From assembly GCA_000226015.1 (NCBI GenBank), contig JH153241.1, positions 100,633 to 133,702 of the forward strand: DNA of 33,070 bases, read 5' to 3'. Source of the DNA: Mnemiopsis leidyi. Taxonomy: Eukaryota > Ctenophora > Tentaculata > Lobata > Bolinopsidae. Within the stretch, counting starts at the first letter, position 1, and each line of letters starts with the position of its first letter. The notes under the pieces were generated by a model. The model saw only the letters and a program-made list of their open reading frames with translations, ran no database searches and was not told the origin of the DNA. Of this stretch, positions 12,801-24,800 are shown piece after piece. The position numbers and the translations under genes were made by a program.

Positions 12801-15800
12801 GGTCAGTTGTAGTTATTGTTTTAGTATTGATTATAAGAGAGATACTGAAAGGGCTACTCGCTGAGGAAAGAGACTTGTTTTATGTAAAATGTCAAAGTGA
12901 TTTTTATCAAGTATGGAAAGTTGCGAAGAATTGTTTCTCTTTTTACGTTCTAACTGACAAATCGTGAAAAAAGCGTTGTTCTGTGTATCTTTGCGTGCAA
13001 AATAAAACAGTACACATGATACTTAACGTTATAACTGTTTAATAAATGCTATGACTCCTGTTTATTGTATAATGTACTATGTACATGACATGTATAATGT
13101 ACACTATAAATAGTGGATGTCTTCCACACGTGTTCTATTATACATGGCTGCTATCTAAATGTATCTGGAACCCCCCCCCCCCCTAACTTGAAACAGACTC
13201 TGTCTCCATGGCAACAGTACCACTGTACCACGATGCCACCTGGTGTTCCACCAAACTGTGGTACAATACAAGTGTTAAGTGTGTATACCTGACACCTTTA
13301 TTTTAACAATACCAGCTCTGTGTGTATGTTCTTCGCTATACATAAAGTGTAAAGTTACAAGCACTCTGGATCAGATAGTCAAACACACACACAGACACAC
13401 AATGATTGTGGTCAATAAATGCCAGAACTTCATTATAAACCAAAATTCAGTTTATAACCATTTACCGCGTTAAGCTATTTTTGCATCAATTTTCGTGTAT
13501 CAAAGTCTTGAGAGCAAACGCCAAACTATCGACTCCAATAGGCAAATAGCCTGAGTTAGCTAGAATAAAATCTAATCCATATTGATACGATTAAAGTGTG
13601 TTACACTTTCCCCATTTCAATCTTCCCCCTAACATTCACCAAGCTTTGAAATCAATGGCAGCGATAAATGTTTTTTTGAAGCAAGATCATCGGACCATGA
13701 AAAAACATTTACCTTTGCCGACTTGATAGTTCTTCTTAATCTGGGATTTGTTCGACACAGTCTTCATCAATAAATGATATGATACAGTAATTAACAATTA
13801 GATATGTATCTGGATAATTACACAACACAATTACTAATTACCAACTCCTCATGCTCGCTCCAGCTTACTCCAGGTGTCGTACTCCCTCTAAATGTCTCAT
13901 TAAAGAAAATTAGCTAAACTCCGAGTCTACAAGACAGAACGTGTACACCGTGTCGTGTGATTAGGAGTTGTCGACGTTGAGGAGTTATAATCTTTAATTA
14001 TGTGTTGTTGTGGTCCGTGTTGTCATGGATACTATTGAAGTATTGGTCGTACTATGACGAGTGTATTGGATGTGTGTTATCGTTACCTTATTTTCCCAAA
14101 TTCTCGATTTTATCACGCCAGCTAGTCGATGAAATTTTGCCACAATGGTGCGTCAGCTTGATTACATTCAACAACTTAATTGTTCGTAAGCTTGATATAT
14201 CATGAGTATCTGGATGCACAAATTTACCCAAAATTAGTTACCAGACAAAACTTAACTTAAACAACCAAACAAGAATTGCGGCCAAAAAATGTCAATATAA
14301 GTCTGTATCCACAAATCCAAACCTGTTATCTTTTAATTCTGTAGAATTCGTTATCAGCTGTTATCCATCTCTACATAAAAACTATTTCTAATGATGAGTA
14401 TCTCAAAGATGGCATGTGCAAATTGTGTAAGTAATGATCGTGTACTGTCAGCATTGTGATCTCCTCTTTTTCAGTTCTACAGAACTAAATATTGAGTATT
14501 CTTTGTTAGATTTTATCTGCCACAATCATTTATAATCAGGTGGTGTTACATCAACCTTTTTCACAGAATTACTCACTCCAATATCTTAACTTCTTGTCTG
14601 ATATTTACTAATAAATACTTTACAGGGCGACCTACACGAGCAGCTGAAAGCAGCTAAGAAAGAAGCTAAAGAAAGTAGCGAAGCTCGAACTAAGGCGGAA
14701 ACGGAGCTGGAAGAACTTAGGGACAGGGTGGAGGAGATGGCGCTGGATAAGGAGATGGCGGAGGAGATGAAGGAATGTGCTGAACTTGGTGAGTTTGATG
14801 AAGGAGTGTGCTGAACTTGGTGAGTTAGATGAAGGAGTGTGCTGAACTTGGTGAGTTCAGATGAAGGAGTGTGCTGAACTTGGTGAGTTTGATGAAGGAG
14901 TGTGCTGAAGGAGTGTGCTGAACTTGGTGAGTTTGATGAAGGAGTGTGCTGAACTAGGTGAGTTTGATGAAGGAATGTGCTGAACTTGGTGAGATTGATG
15001 AAGGAATGTGCTGAACTTGGTGAGTTTGATTAAGGAGTGTGCTGAACTTGGTGAGTTAGANNNNNNNNNNNNNNNNNNNNNNNNNNNNNNNNNNNNNNNN
15101 NNNNNNNNNNNNNNNNNNNNNNNNNNNNNNNNNNNNNNNNNNNNNNNNNNNNNNNNNNNNNNNNNNNNNNNNNNNNNNNNNNNNNNNNNNNNNNNNNNNN
15201 NNNNNNNNNNNNNNNNNNNNNNNNNNNNNNNNNNNNNNNNNNNNNNNNNNNNNNNNNNNNNNNNNNNNNNNNNNNNNNNNNNNNNNNNNNNNNNNNNNNN
15301 NNNNNNNNNNNNNNNNNNNNNNNNNNNNNNNNNNNNNNNNNNNNNNNNNNNNNNNNNNNNNNNNNNNNNNNNNNNNNNNNNNNNNNNNNNNNNNNNNNNN
15401 NNNNNNNNNNNNNNNNNNNNNNNNNNNNNNNNNNNNNNNNNNNNNNNNNNNNNNNNNNNNNNNNNNNNNNNNNNNNNNNNNNNNNNNNNNNNNNNNNNNN
15501 NNNNNNNNNNNNNNNNNNNNNNNNNNNNNNNNNNNNNNNNNNNNNNNNNNNNNNNNNNNNNNNNNNNNNNNNNNNNNNNNNNNNNNNNNNNNNNNNNNNN
15601 NNNNNNNNNNNNNNNNNNNNNNNNNNNNNNNNNNNNNNNNNNNNNNNNNNNNNNNNNNNNNNNNNNNNNNNNNNNNNNNNNNNNNNNNNNNNNNNNNNNN
15701 NNNNNNNNNNNNNNNNNNNNNNNNNNNNNNNNNNNNNNNNNNNNNNNNNNNNNNNNNNNNNNNNNNNNNNNNNNNNNNNNNNNNNNNNNNNNNNNNNNNN

Positions 15801-18800
15801 NNNNNNNNNNNNNNNNNNNNNNNNNNNNNNNNNNNNNNNNNNNNNNNNNNNNNNNNNNNNNNNNNNNNNNNNNNNNNNNNNNNNNNNNNNNNNNNNNNNN
15901 NNNNNNNNNNNNNNNNNNNNNNNNNNNNNNNNNNNNNNNNNNNNNNNNNNNNNNNNNNNNNNNNNNNNNNNNNNNNNNNNNNNNNNNNNNNNNNNNNNNN
16001 NNNNNNNNNNNNNNNNNNNNNNNNNNNNNAGTTTGATGAAGGAGTGTGCTGAACTTGGTGAGTTTGATGAAGGAGTGTGCTGAACATGGTGAGTTTGATG
16101 AAGGAGTGTGCCAAACTTGGTGAGTTTGATGAAGGAATGCGCTGAACTTGGTGAGTTTGATGAGGGAATGTGCTGAACTTGGTGAGTTTGATGAAGGAAT
16201 GTGCTGAACTAGGTGAGTTTAATGAAGGAATATGCTAAACTTATGTTTAAATTTGTTGACACCCATCACTCCCATGTAATAGAGAATGGTATTTTTGGGA
16301 GGGGTCGCAAATTTTTCATATCATGTTCAGCCACGTCAGGTACGCCCAAACAGTATCGAGCAACGCCACCACGTGATATAAATGATTTGTGACCCCTACC
16401 CAAAATACCTTCCTCTATAACTCGATACTTCCGTACTATAATCATATCCCCTCTAGAATTAGAGAGAGTGCAAGAGCAGTATGACGAAACAAAACAGGAG
16501 TTAGATCTGATGAAGGAGGAGATAAGCAGTGGGGGAGGAGGAAATGTAGATAACGTCAGGATAAAACAGTTGGAGATGCAGACTAACCAACTCAAGGAGG
16601 CGGTTGTTAAGTAAGTACTGTTGTTAAGTAAGTACTGTTGTTAAGTAAGTACCTCAGATCTAGTTGATAAGACACGAAAAAAGTAAACAAGCCTTAACAA
16701 AACAAGATATACGTGTAGCCTTAAAAAGGACTCCCTGGCTGCCTTAACATGAGCAGGACTCGTCTAGACTCTAGACCCCGGTCTGACGATGACAATGTTT
16801 CGTGTTTAATTTCCAGGCTACAGATATCAACAATAATCTGTTTACATCCAATGTAAACTATCTATTGTTGCAGACTTAAAGAACTGAATACACAAGATAG
16901 AAAAGAGATAGAATCCTTGACTGCACAACTGACTAAAGAACAGAGTACAGTTGCAGAGCTGACGAAACTGAAAGACAACTTGGAGGAGGAACTGGAGGAA
17001 CATGAGACCATGGTCGGGGAACTCACTGAGCAGGTGTGCTATCTTTTTCTTCTGTTGATAAGTTGACCTGATCTCTCAGCACTATCTCTTTAACTAGAGT
17101 ACCTACATGAAAAATAAATTGTTCTAGAAAGAAAATATTTCTTTGAAAGCAACTAAAATCATACAAAACACCCGAATTCGTCCCGTGAACTCGCTATAAA
17201 AGATCATAGAAACCTGATGGTAGCTACTTCTCTCCAGGTTGAATGTTGTATTGGAGCGGAGACAATGGTAGAGAAGTTAACTGAAACTAACCCAGGTTGA
17301 ATGTTGTATTGGAGCGGAGACAATGGTAGAGAAGTTAACTGAAACTAACCCAGGTTGAATGTTGTATTGGTGCGGAGACAATGGTAGAGAAGTTAACTGA
17401 AACTAACCCAGGTTGAATGTTGTATTGGAGCGGAGACAATGGTAGAGAAGTTAACTGAAACTAACCTGGAGCTCGAGGAGAGGCTAAACATGATGGCTGG
17501 AGAGTTGGCTGATCTGGAGGCACTCAGAGATCTTAATGAGGAGTTGGAGGAAGAGAGAATGGTAACGGAGAGAGAGCTAAGGGAGGTTAGTCCGAACTTG
17601 CTTAGATTTTATTTTTTTTCAATTTGATTTAATCTAATTTGGTTTAGTTTGGTTTAGTTTGGTTTTAATTTGAATTTGATTTGAATTCAATGCTAACCTT
17701 AATTTAATTTTTAATTCTAATTTAGAACTTTCGAACAATACTGTTTACATCAGTTAGTTTATTGTTATTAAGTCTGGTGATACCTAGTTTGACGAATTAG
17801 TTTTACCTTTTACCACCTTTTAGCACCTTAAATATTCCAGGAATTAGAGATTTCGAGAAACACCCACTACCAACAAAACATGAAGATAGAAGAGCAAGCT
17901 GAACAAAACAATGATCTCCAAAACGTTATCATGCAGTTCAGAGCGTATGTTAACCAACTCCAGGTAATTTGATAGCAATGATATCATCTACATGTGTACA
18001 ACTTATAGCTTGATACTAAATGATGACTATTCATAATTGGTGTTGAACTCTTACAATCCTATGTTCGACTAATTAGTCAAATATGGAGTATAACTTAACT
18101 GTGCCCTAACGTTTGTTTTGCACTACAGGCTCAATTGAAGGACACGCAGGCACAGATGAGTCAAGAAAGAGAGATGACTGAGGGGGTGGACGAAGAGAAA
18201 CTTCAACAGTTAGCTCAGATGCGAGCACAGGTTTTTAGTTTTACATCTTAATTTTACAGCAATTAGCTCAGATTCGAGCTATAGTTTTTAGTGTTACAGC
18301 TTAGTTTAACAGGCTACTGCTAGATTTGATGATAAGTAGGTTTCAAGACTTGACTGGCATTAATCCAACATTTTAAGGTTTGATTTGTTAACTTATTCGA
18401 CACACCCTAGCATGGTAAATAGAGTAACTTTGTAATATACTGAACGTAATGACGTTTTAACAGTGCTGCACAACATACATGTATGCAATGTATTAAGTGT
18501 ATATACTGTATTCATAGAACAAGTGTTACCAACTGGTACTTAGATAATCATGTTGCGTCAGTTACAAAATGTTACCAGTGTAGTTTTACGAATTTAGTCG
18601 GCTCCCGTCATGTTCTATGCTATGTGTTGAGTCTTCTAATCAGTTCAGATCGGACTGTTTCCCCATACCTTAGGGAAAAACTGCTCACGTGACATAATAC
18701 CTACTCACGTTACATACTACACACGTGCAGACTACACACGTGACAGGTTACACACGTGACACATTATACACGTGACACACTACTCACGTGACACACTCCT

Positions 18801-21800
18801 CCCTTCTAAACCCCCTCTCTCTCAGCTACTGGAACAGAACAAGACAGCACCTCAGCAGGACTCCTACGACGTTGACTTTGCGGAGATAGAAGTTCTGTCT
18901 CACCAGGAGGAAGTGAGACTTCTGAAACTGTTCTTCCCAGAACGGTTCACACAGCCTGGCAGCGACTACGAGGCTTTAAAACTGGTAACGTTTATACTTG
19001 GTAGTTCATTATGTCATACCTTAATTTTTCACAAACTTTGTAATTAATTTCTCTCCTAACAATTAATACAGACAAAAATCCACACCAGATCCTCCACCTG
19101 AACAAGCTGGGAGTAACAAGTGAAGTTATCGGCCGTGTTTCCTCCCGACACCTCAAACTGACCGACCTGCTGTCCGGTACTGCTCTGTCCCCGCTCCAGT
19201 CTGACAAGGCCATGTACGCTGCTGGGCTGGCTTTGGAGCTGGCCTACTTCCGGGTAGCTGTGACAAACTTTGAGAGGTGCATCAAACAGTGTGATCCGGA
19301 CACTTTCCTGAGGTGAGTTTGTTACACACGTCACACAATATCTCTGTAAGGTTGAAATTCTAATCTTCCTTTAAACTTCCTTTAAACTTTCAAATTTTTT
19401 CGATTAATACAAGTAAGGACTATTTTCTTTATCGTCTGACAGCTGACTGCAACTATCTTCTAATGGAAATCAATTTCTATGTACGACATCATCTTCAGTC
19501 TACACAATTGAAAATTTTGTATTAGTAAAGCTTAAGATAATTGAGAAGATTAATTAATGACGTAAAACGATGTAAAACTTTAACGAAAACTCAAACTTTT
19601 TAAACGAAACTTTTTTTAACGAAAACTTATTTTAACGAAAACTCAAACTTTTTTCGATTCTATCTATTTTTATCAACATTATAATCAACGTTTAAATTGC
19701 ATTAAAATTATGTTCTAATCTTATCGATTGTTTAGGATCTAAAATTTTAACTTCCTAACTGAAACTATTTAACAGACTTGGAAGACTGGCAAGCGACCTG
19801 GGACCTCATATGTCTACATTGGACGTGTTTAAAACACATCTGGAGAAGGGTTCGTTAGATGAGAGTGTTACAGTAGAGCCAGTCAAACTGTCTGCTTCAC
19901 AGTTTACAGCGCTGAGTAACACCCACTTTCCCGACATCAAGGTATGGGTTGTTTGTACATGTATAAGCTCATCTATAGTATAGATTCTGTAACTAGCGTG
20001 GTTTATTGCGAAACTTACTTGTCTTAGCGTGAAATTATTTGTGAAAATGAAAATCAATAAATCCGATAAATTTCTACTATTTCTAGTTTTCTAGTCTTTT
20101 AGGGTATTTCTGCCGTATTTTAAAATTTCTAACTTTTTAACACTCCCCTAGCCGTCCTGTCGAGAAGCCCTGTCCGACTACCTGATGATAATGACACACT
20201 CATGTGAAGGCATCATAGCTTGTGCAACCAGAATATCCGGCTCCCTGTCACGTGTCCAGGAGGGTTCTGTTCTCATTGAGAAGATGAACGAGATGAGACT
20301 GTGTTGTGCGGAGTTCCTGAAAACCATCAGACGGATTAAGAACTTTGTTCCTGCTCATGGTTAGTAGTTGTTTTGTTTCGCTTCTCTCACAGTTGGTTTG
20401 TTATGTAGTATTACGTAGTCGTAGATTCTCATTCTTGTCACTTTTTATGTGGGGTTTAATGGCTAGCTTGGTAACAGTTTAATGTTAAGATTATATAGTG
20501 TTAAATTCTACACATACCCATTGGCTAAATCCAGAAGCTTTGTTATTGTAAAGCAAATGAACAAGAAAATGAATTGGTGTCAAATCAAGTCATAACTTGT
20601 GATAAATGTCCAGCTTGTATAGTTCTGATGTTGTGATCTACACGTTCAAAACGTTTTACAAACACAGCGATATATTCCTTTGTTATAATCTATCATAGCT
20701 CATCAGTCCACTGCAACAAAAATTCAGATTTTCCCTCTAATATTTTTGTGATTTTCTGCACTTTAACCATTACATAATATTACGCTCACTTAGAGATATT
20801 TGTTATATTACCAAGTTTTTAGAGGTATTATACCCAACATCTGGTCATGAGTGTACAACGCCAGTGTTTCTAGCCTATATATTTAACTTTAGATAAATGC
20901 CTTTATTGGTAAAGTTACCTGATATCAACATGGAAGACTTATTTTGAAAGTCTTTTAACTCTAGCTCTAGGGTTAAGGAGAAAATGATGTAATGTAGATC
21001 CTCTCGCCTCAAAATTTTGTTGGAGTTCAATTGTAGAGCTTTCTCATTTGAAATATAATTTAGCTATCAAAATGAATAAGTTACGCCAATCAAAATTGAA
21101 CAGCAGCTTACAGTTAAGTTAGGATTTACATAGCTTCTTTAGTTAGTTTACCTACTTTAGTTAGTTAGTTCAGCTACTTTAGTTAGTTATAACTAACTCC
21201 CACTCACTTCCAGGAAAACCGTTCTCATTCCCGTCCGAGATAGACGACATGCTGAACAGCACTATGACGGAGTTATCTGCTACCTTTGCTGCTCTCAACA
21301 CAACTGCAGTCAACTTGGCTATGCATATTGCTGGTAAGTGTAATTTTCGTATTAAAACCTGATAATTTTACCACCAAGTATTCAAGTGAGCAGTGTTATT
21401 TTACTATATATTATAATTACTATTTATTACTTTTTTATTACACAAAAAGTACAAAGTTGGCTTGGTTTTTGCTTTCTATTCAAGTATTGATTACATGTGA
21501 TAGGTATGGTTAAGCAAATCGTGGGGGCACCGGCTTTTTGCTGCTCATTGTACAAACAAATCGGCCAGCACAGAAGCGACAAAATCCGACAATTTAGCGG
21601 TCCCCCCTCCCACCATTTTGACTCTCCAAACAAACCCGGTCTCTCCCTCTCCAACCAGGCGTAGCGGAGGACGACATAGTGACGGTGCCCGACATCGAGG
21701 ACATCCTCAAGAAGGGTTGCAATACAGTGGGAACTACTGGTACCGGTCTGGACCGTGTCAAGTCCTTCACCGAGTCTCTCCTCCCTCCTCTGCAGCAGAT

Positions 21801-24800
21801 GGCTAAGAACATTCAAGATGGAGATTATGATCAGCAGGGCGATGCGGATACTAAGTCGGAGCCGCCGTATGATGCGCGCGCGAAACAGTTCAAGGAGCAG
21901 TTCTCCCTGGGTGATCAGTTGAAGACTCAGTTGGAGTATAAACAGAGCGAGAACTTTGAGCTGAAGAAAATGGTTCGTTTGTTTTTGGATTTTTCTTGAA
22001 TTTGTTGTTTTGTCTGTTTATATATTAGAAGAATTTACATGAAGAAGAATTTACATATTGTACATATATGTACAATATGTAAATTCTTCAAGATAACCCC
22101 CATGCATCCTTTAAAAGTTGAATGAATCAAGTTCCCTTGATCAAGTAGTAAAGTAAATTAAACACGAGTCTCGATGTGCAGGTAAAGATCAAGGGCGAGG
22201 AAGTATCGCAACAAGCTGTCCGTGCAGACATGTTAGAGAAACGTCTGGAGAATGCGCGCAGAGATGGTGACGGAAAGCTTGATGCGATGAAGCAGGAACT
22301 CGCTGACGCCAAGAAGACTATAGCTGATAAGGATAGACAGGTTTGTAAAGTTGAACGATTGTAGAAATCAACTTGTAACGATTTATTACACTGCAGGCTA
22401 CAAATAAATTTTATCTTCACTTGGTCACACTGATAAATCATAGAATTGTACTATGTGTTTGGGCTATACACTTACCCGACTTTCCAATTCCCATCAGTTC
22501 GAAGAGACCATGGACCACTTACAAGAAGATATAGAATCGCTGGAAGCGGAGAAAACCGCCCTGAAAACAAAACTTGAGCAAGCCAGCAAGCGCGCACCAC
22601 GTGCGCACCTCACTGAATCGATACTGGCGGAGCAGGCTTCAGGGCAACCTGGATCAGTGAGAGTGATTGTGGAGGATTCACCAGCCTACTTTGTACGAAA
22701 CTGGAGTCTCTTCAGGTAAGAATCAGTGAGAGTGATTGTGGAGGATTCGCCAGCTACTTTGTCGAAACTGGAGTCTCTTCAGGTAAGAATCAGTGAGAGT
22801 GATTGTGGAGGATTCACCAGCTACTTTGTCGAAACTGGAGTCTCTTCAGGTAAGAGTTATGGTAAAACTCGGTTTTTGTAAACTGTTAAGACTTTAGTCT
22901 GGGTGGTATGCTAAGTCTAAGACTCTTGTGGAGTACGGTTAGGAGTCTTGGTTGTATTTTTTCCCATGTTATGTGTTGGATTTGGGTATGAATATATCTT
23001 GCTCCATGATTACAATATTGCTCAAATAGGAATGTTAATTTTCAAAACACGTCTTCTTCTTGCACCTGTCTTTCCTCCTGACTACTGTATAAGACGTTAA
23101 GTATATTTAGAATCTTTTATTCGTATACTAGTAAACTCATTCTTCTCACATAGATTGCCCTACCAAATATGGAATAATTGATTGATAATCGTCTCGGCAC
23201 GGTCATGGAGAATATGCTATCAAGTTATTGTCAATTGAGTGTATGATATCATTAGACTATTAGACCGACATGTAATTTTTGACGTAGATTACGGAAGATA
23301 TCGTTTCAACGTTCAGGTTCGAATTTTGAAATTAATTACACATTTTGAACGTAAAATCATCATCTTAAGCTAAGTTTGTATGCTGCTTTAACACTAGGAA
23401 TGATTATAATTTGAATTTATCATTCACTATGAGATTGAAATAATTTTAGTACATAATACGGATTATTCTGTCCTTCTCGTTCTGCAAGATCGTTATTTAA
23501 TGAGAAAGGAAATAATGGTATATTAATTGCTCTGTTATAGCAACTTTATCGAAAGACTCAATACCCAGCACACTCAGTATACATTGCACTTAAAAATACA
23601 TGTTGGTTCACAAGCCACTTTCTAAATGTCCAGGTGCTGGTCGTCGTTGAACAAAGTTGATATTATGAGCTTGTTGTTCATTGTTGACAGCCGGTCTCCT
23701 ATCGCCTCTGTTAAGTCCCAACATTCCTCTAATTCCTTCCGTTGTGTATTCTCTCAGAGCTGGCATCCTCCAAAGGTAAAGGATCGGGTTAGCTGCTGAG
23801 TTAGCTGCTAAGAGAAGTGTTCCCATGGCATTAAAGTATATTGATTGTTTGTCAAAGTTGGAAAAATTTAAGCAAAACTGTCTATAGGTTGGGCTGTAGC
23901 AAATTGTGAAAACCACATAATGAACAACTAATGGCACATTGCAAACTCCATAGAGCAGAGCAAACAGTAGAATTGTAACTGTTGCTCTGTTCCTGGACTG
24001 TTGAAGTTCTCTTTGTTGCACATTCCTGTTTCTACTTGTCAATACCACGACAGATATGACACAGCTTATAGCAACTACTAATGCTGGTGCTACAAAGAAA
24101 ATGCTGTTGATTACAACCAAGTCATATAATCCTGCGTCTTTATTAGTGTTAAACTCATCAATAAATAATATGCATCTAGATAGTGATGAGTCAAACTTGA
24201 CCCCTGTACTTGAATTCCAAAACATCGTCAAACTCAAGGTTGTTACCAAGGCCATGACCAGAACAGCAATAAGAAAATACTTTATTTTGTGTCGCAGGAA
24301 AGGTCTCAGCAGTGAAATAGATCTTGTTACGCAGAGACATAGAACAAGAAAAACGCTGTAATAAATCGCTATCCTCCATAAGTTTTCCCAAGCTGCACAT
24401 CCGTACTTGTTTCCAAATAAGATTCCTGGTTTTCCTTTTGAGAAAGAAGATATTGCTACTGGAAGCACTGTGATGCTAACCACTATGTCGTTGGCTGTTA
24501 TCAACATGTAGATAACGCTGGAAATGTTCCTTTTCTTTGATTTGAAGTGGAGAAAACTGACAATGTTTCCAAATGTCCCTACAAGGAAACAGAGACAACA
24601 AACAGTTCCGTTAGAATAGTACACTGCTCCATTTATTGGAAAGAATTGAGGGTTAACTGTTGATGATGCCATTTTCGCGTTCGTTTAGCCAATTGTGTCG
24701 GGATGATACTATCAGTTTAAACTCCAGGGTAAAAACTACTTGAAAATTTGTGGGTTTTATTATCTCTCACCATGCAGCTATTATACCGCCAGAAGACATA

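Noticed and set aside
15008..16114. Long ORFs on both strands across 15008-16114
   Set aside because: They exist only because Ns were translated as X; the region is the assembly gap within a tandem array.
21286..21816. ORFs around exon 20-21 of DCTN1 (both strands)
   Set aside because: They are intron read-through or antisense frames; the supported coding frame is the spliced DCTN1 one.
24056..24361. Plus-strand ORF opposite the GPCR
   Set aside because: It is antisense to a clearly recognisable seven-TM protein and has no features of its own.
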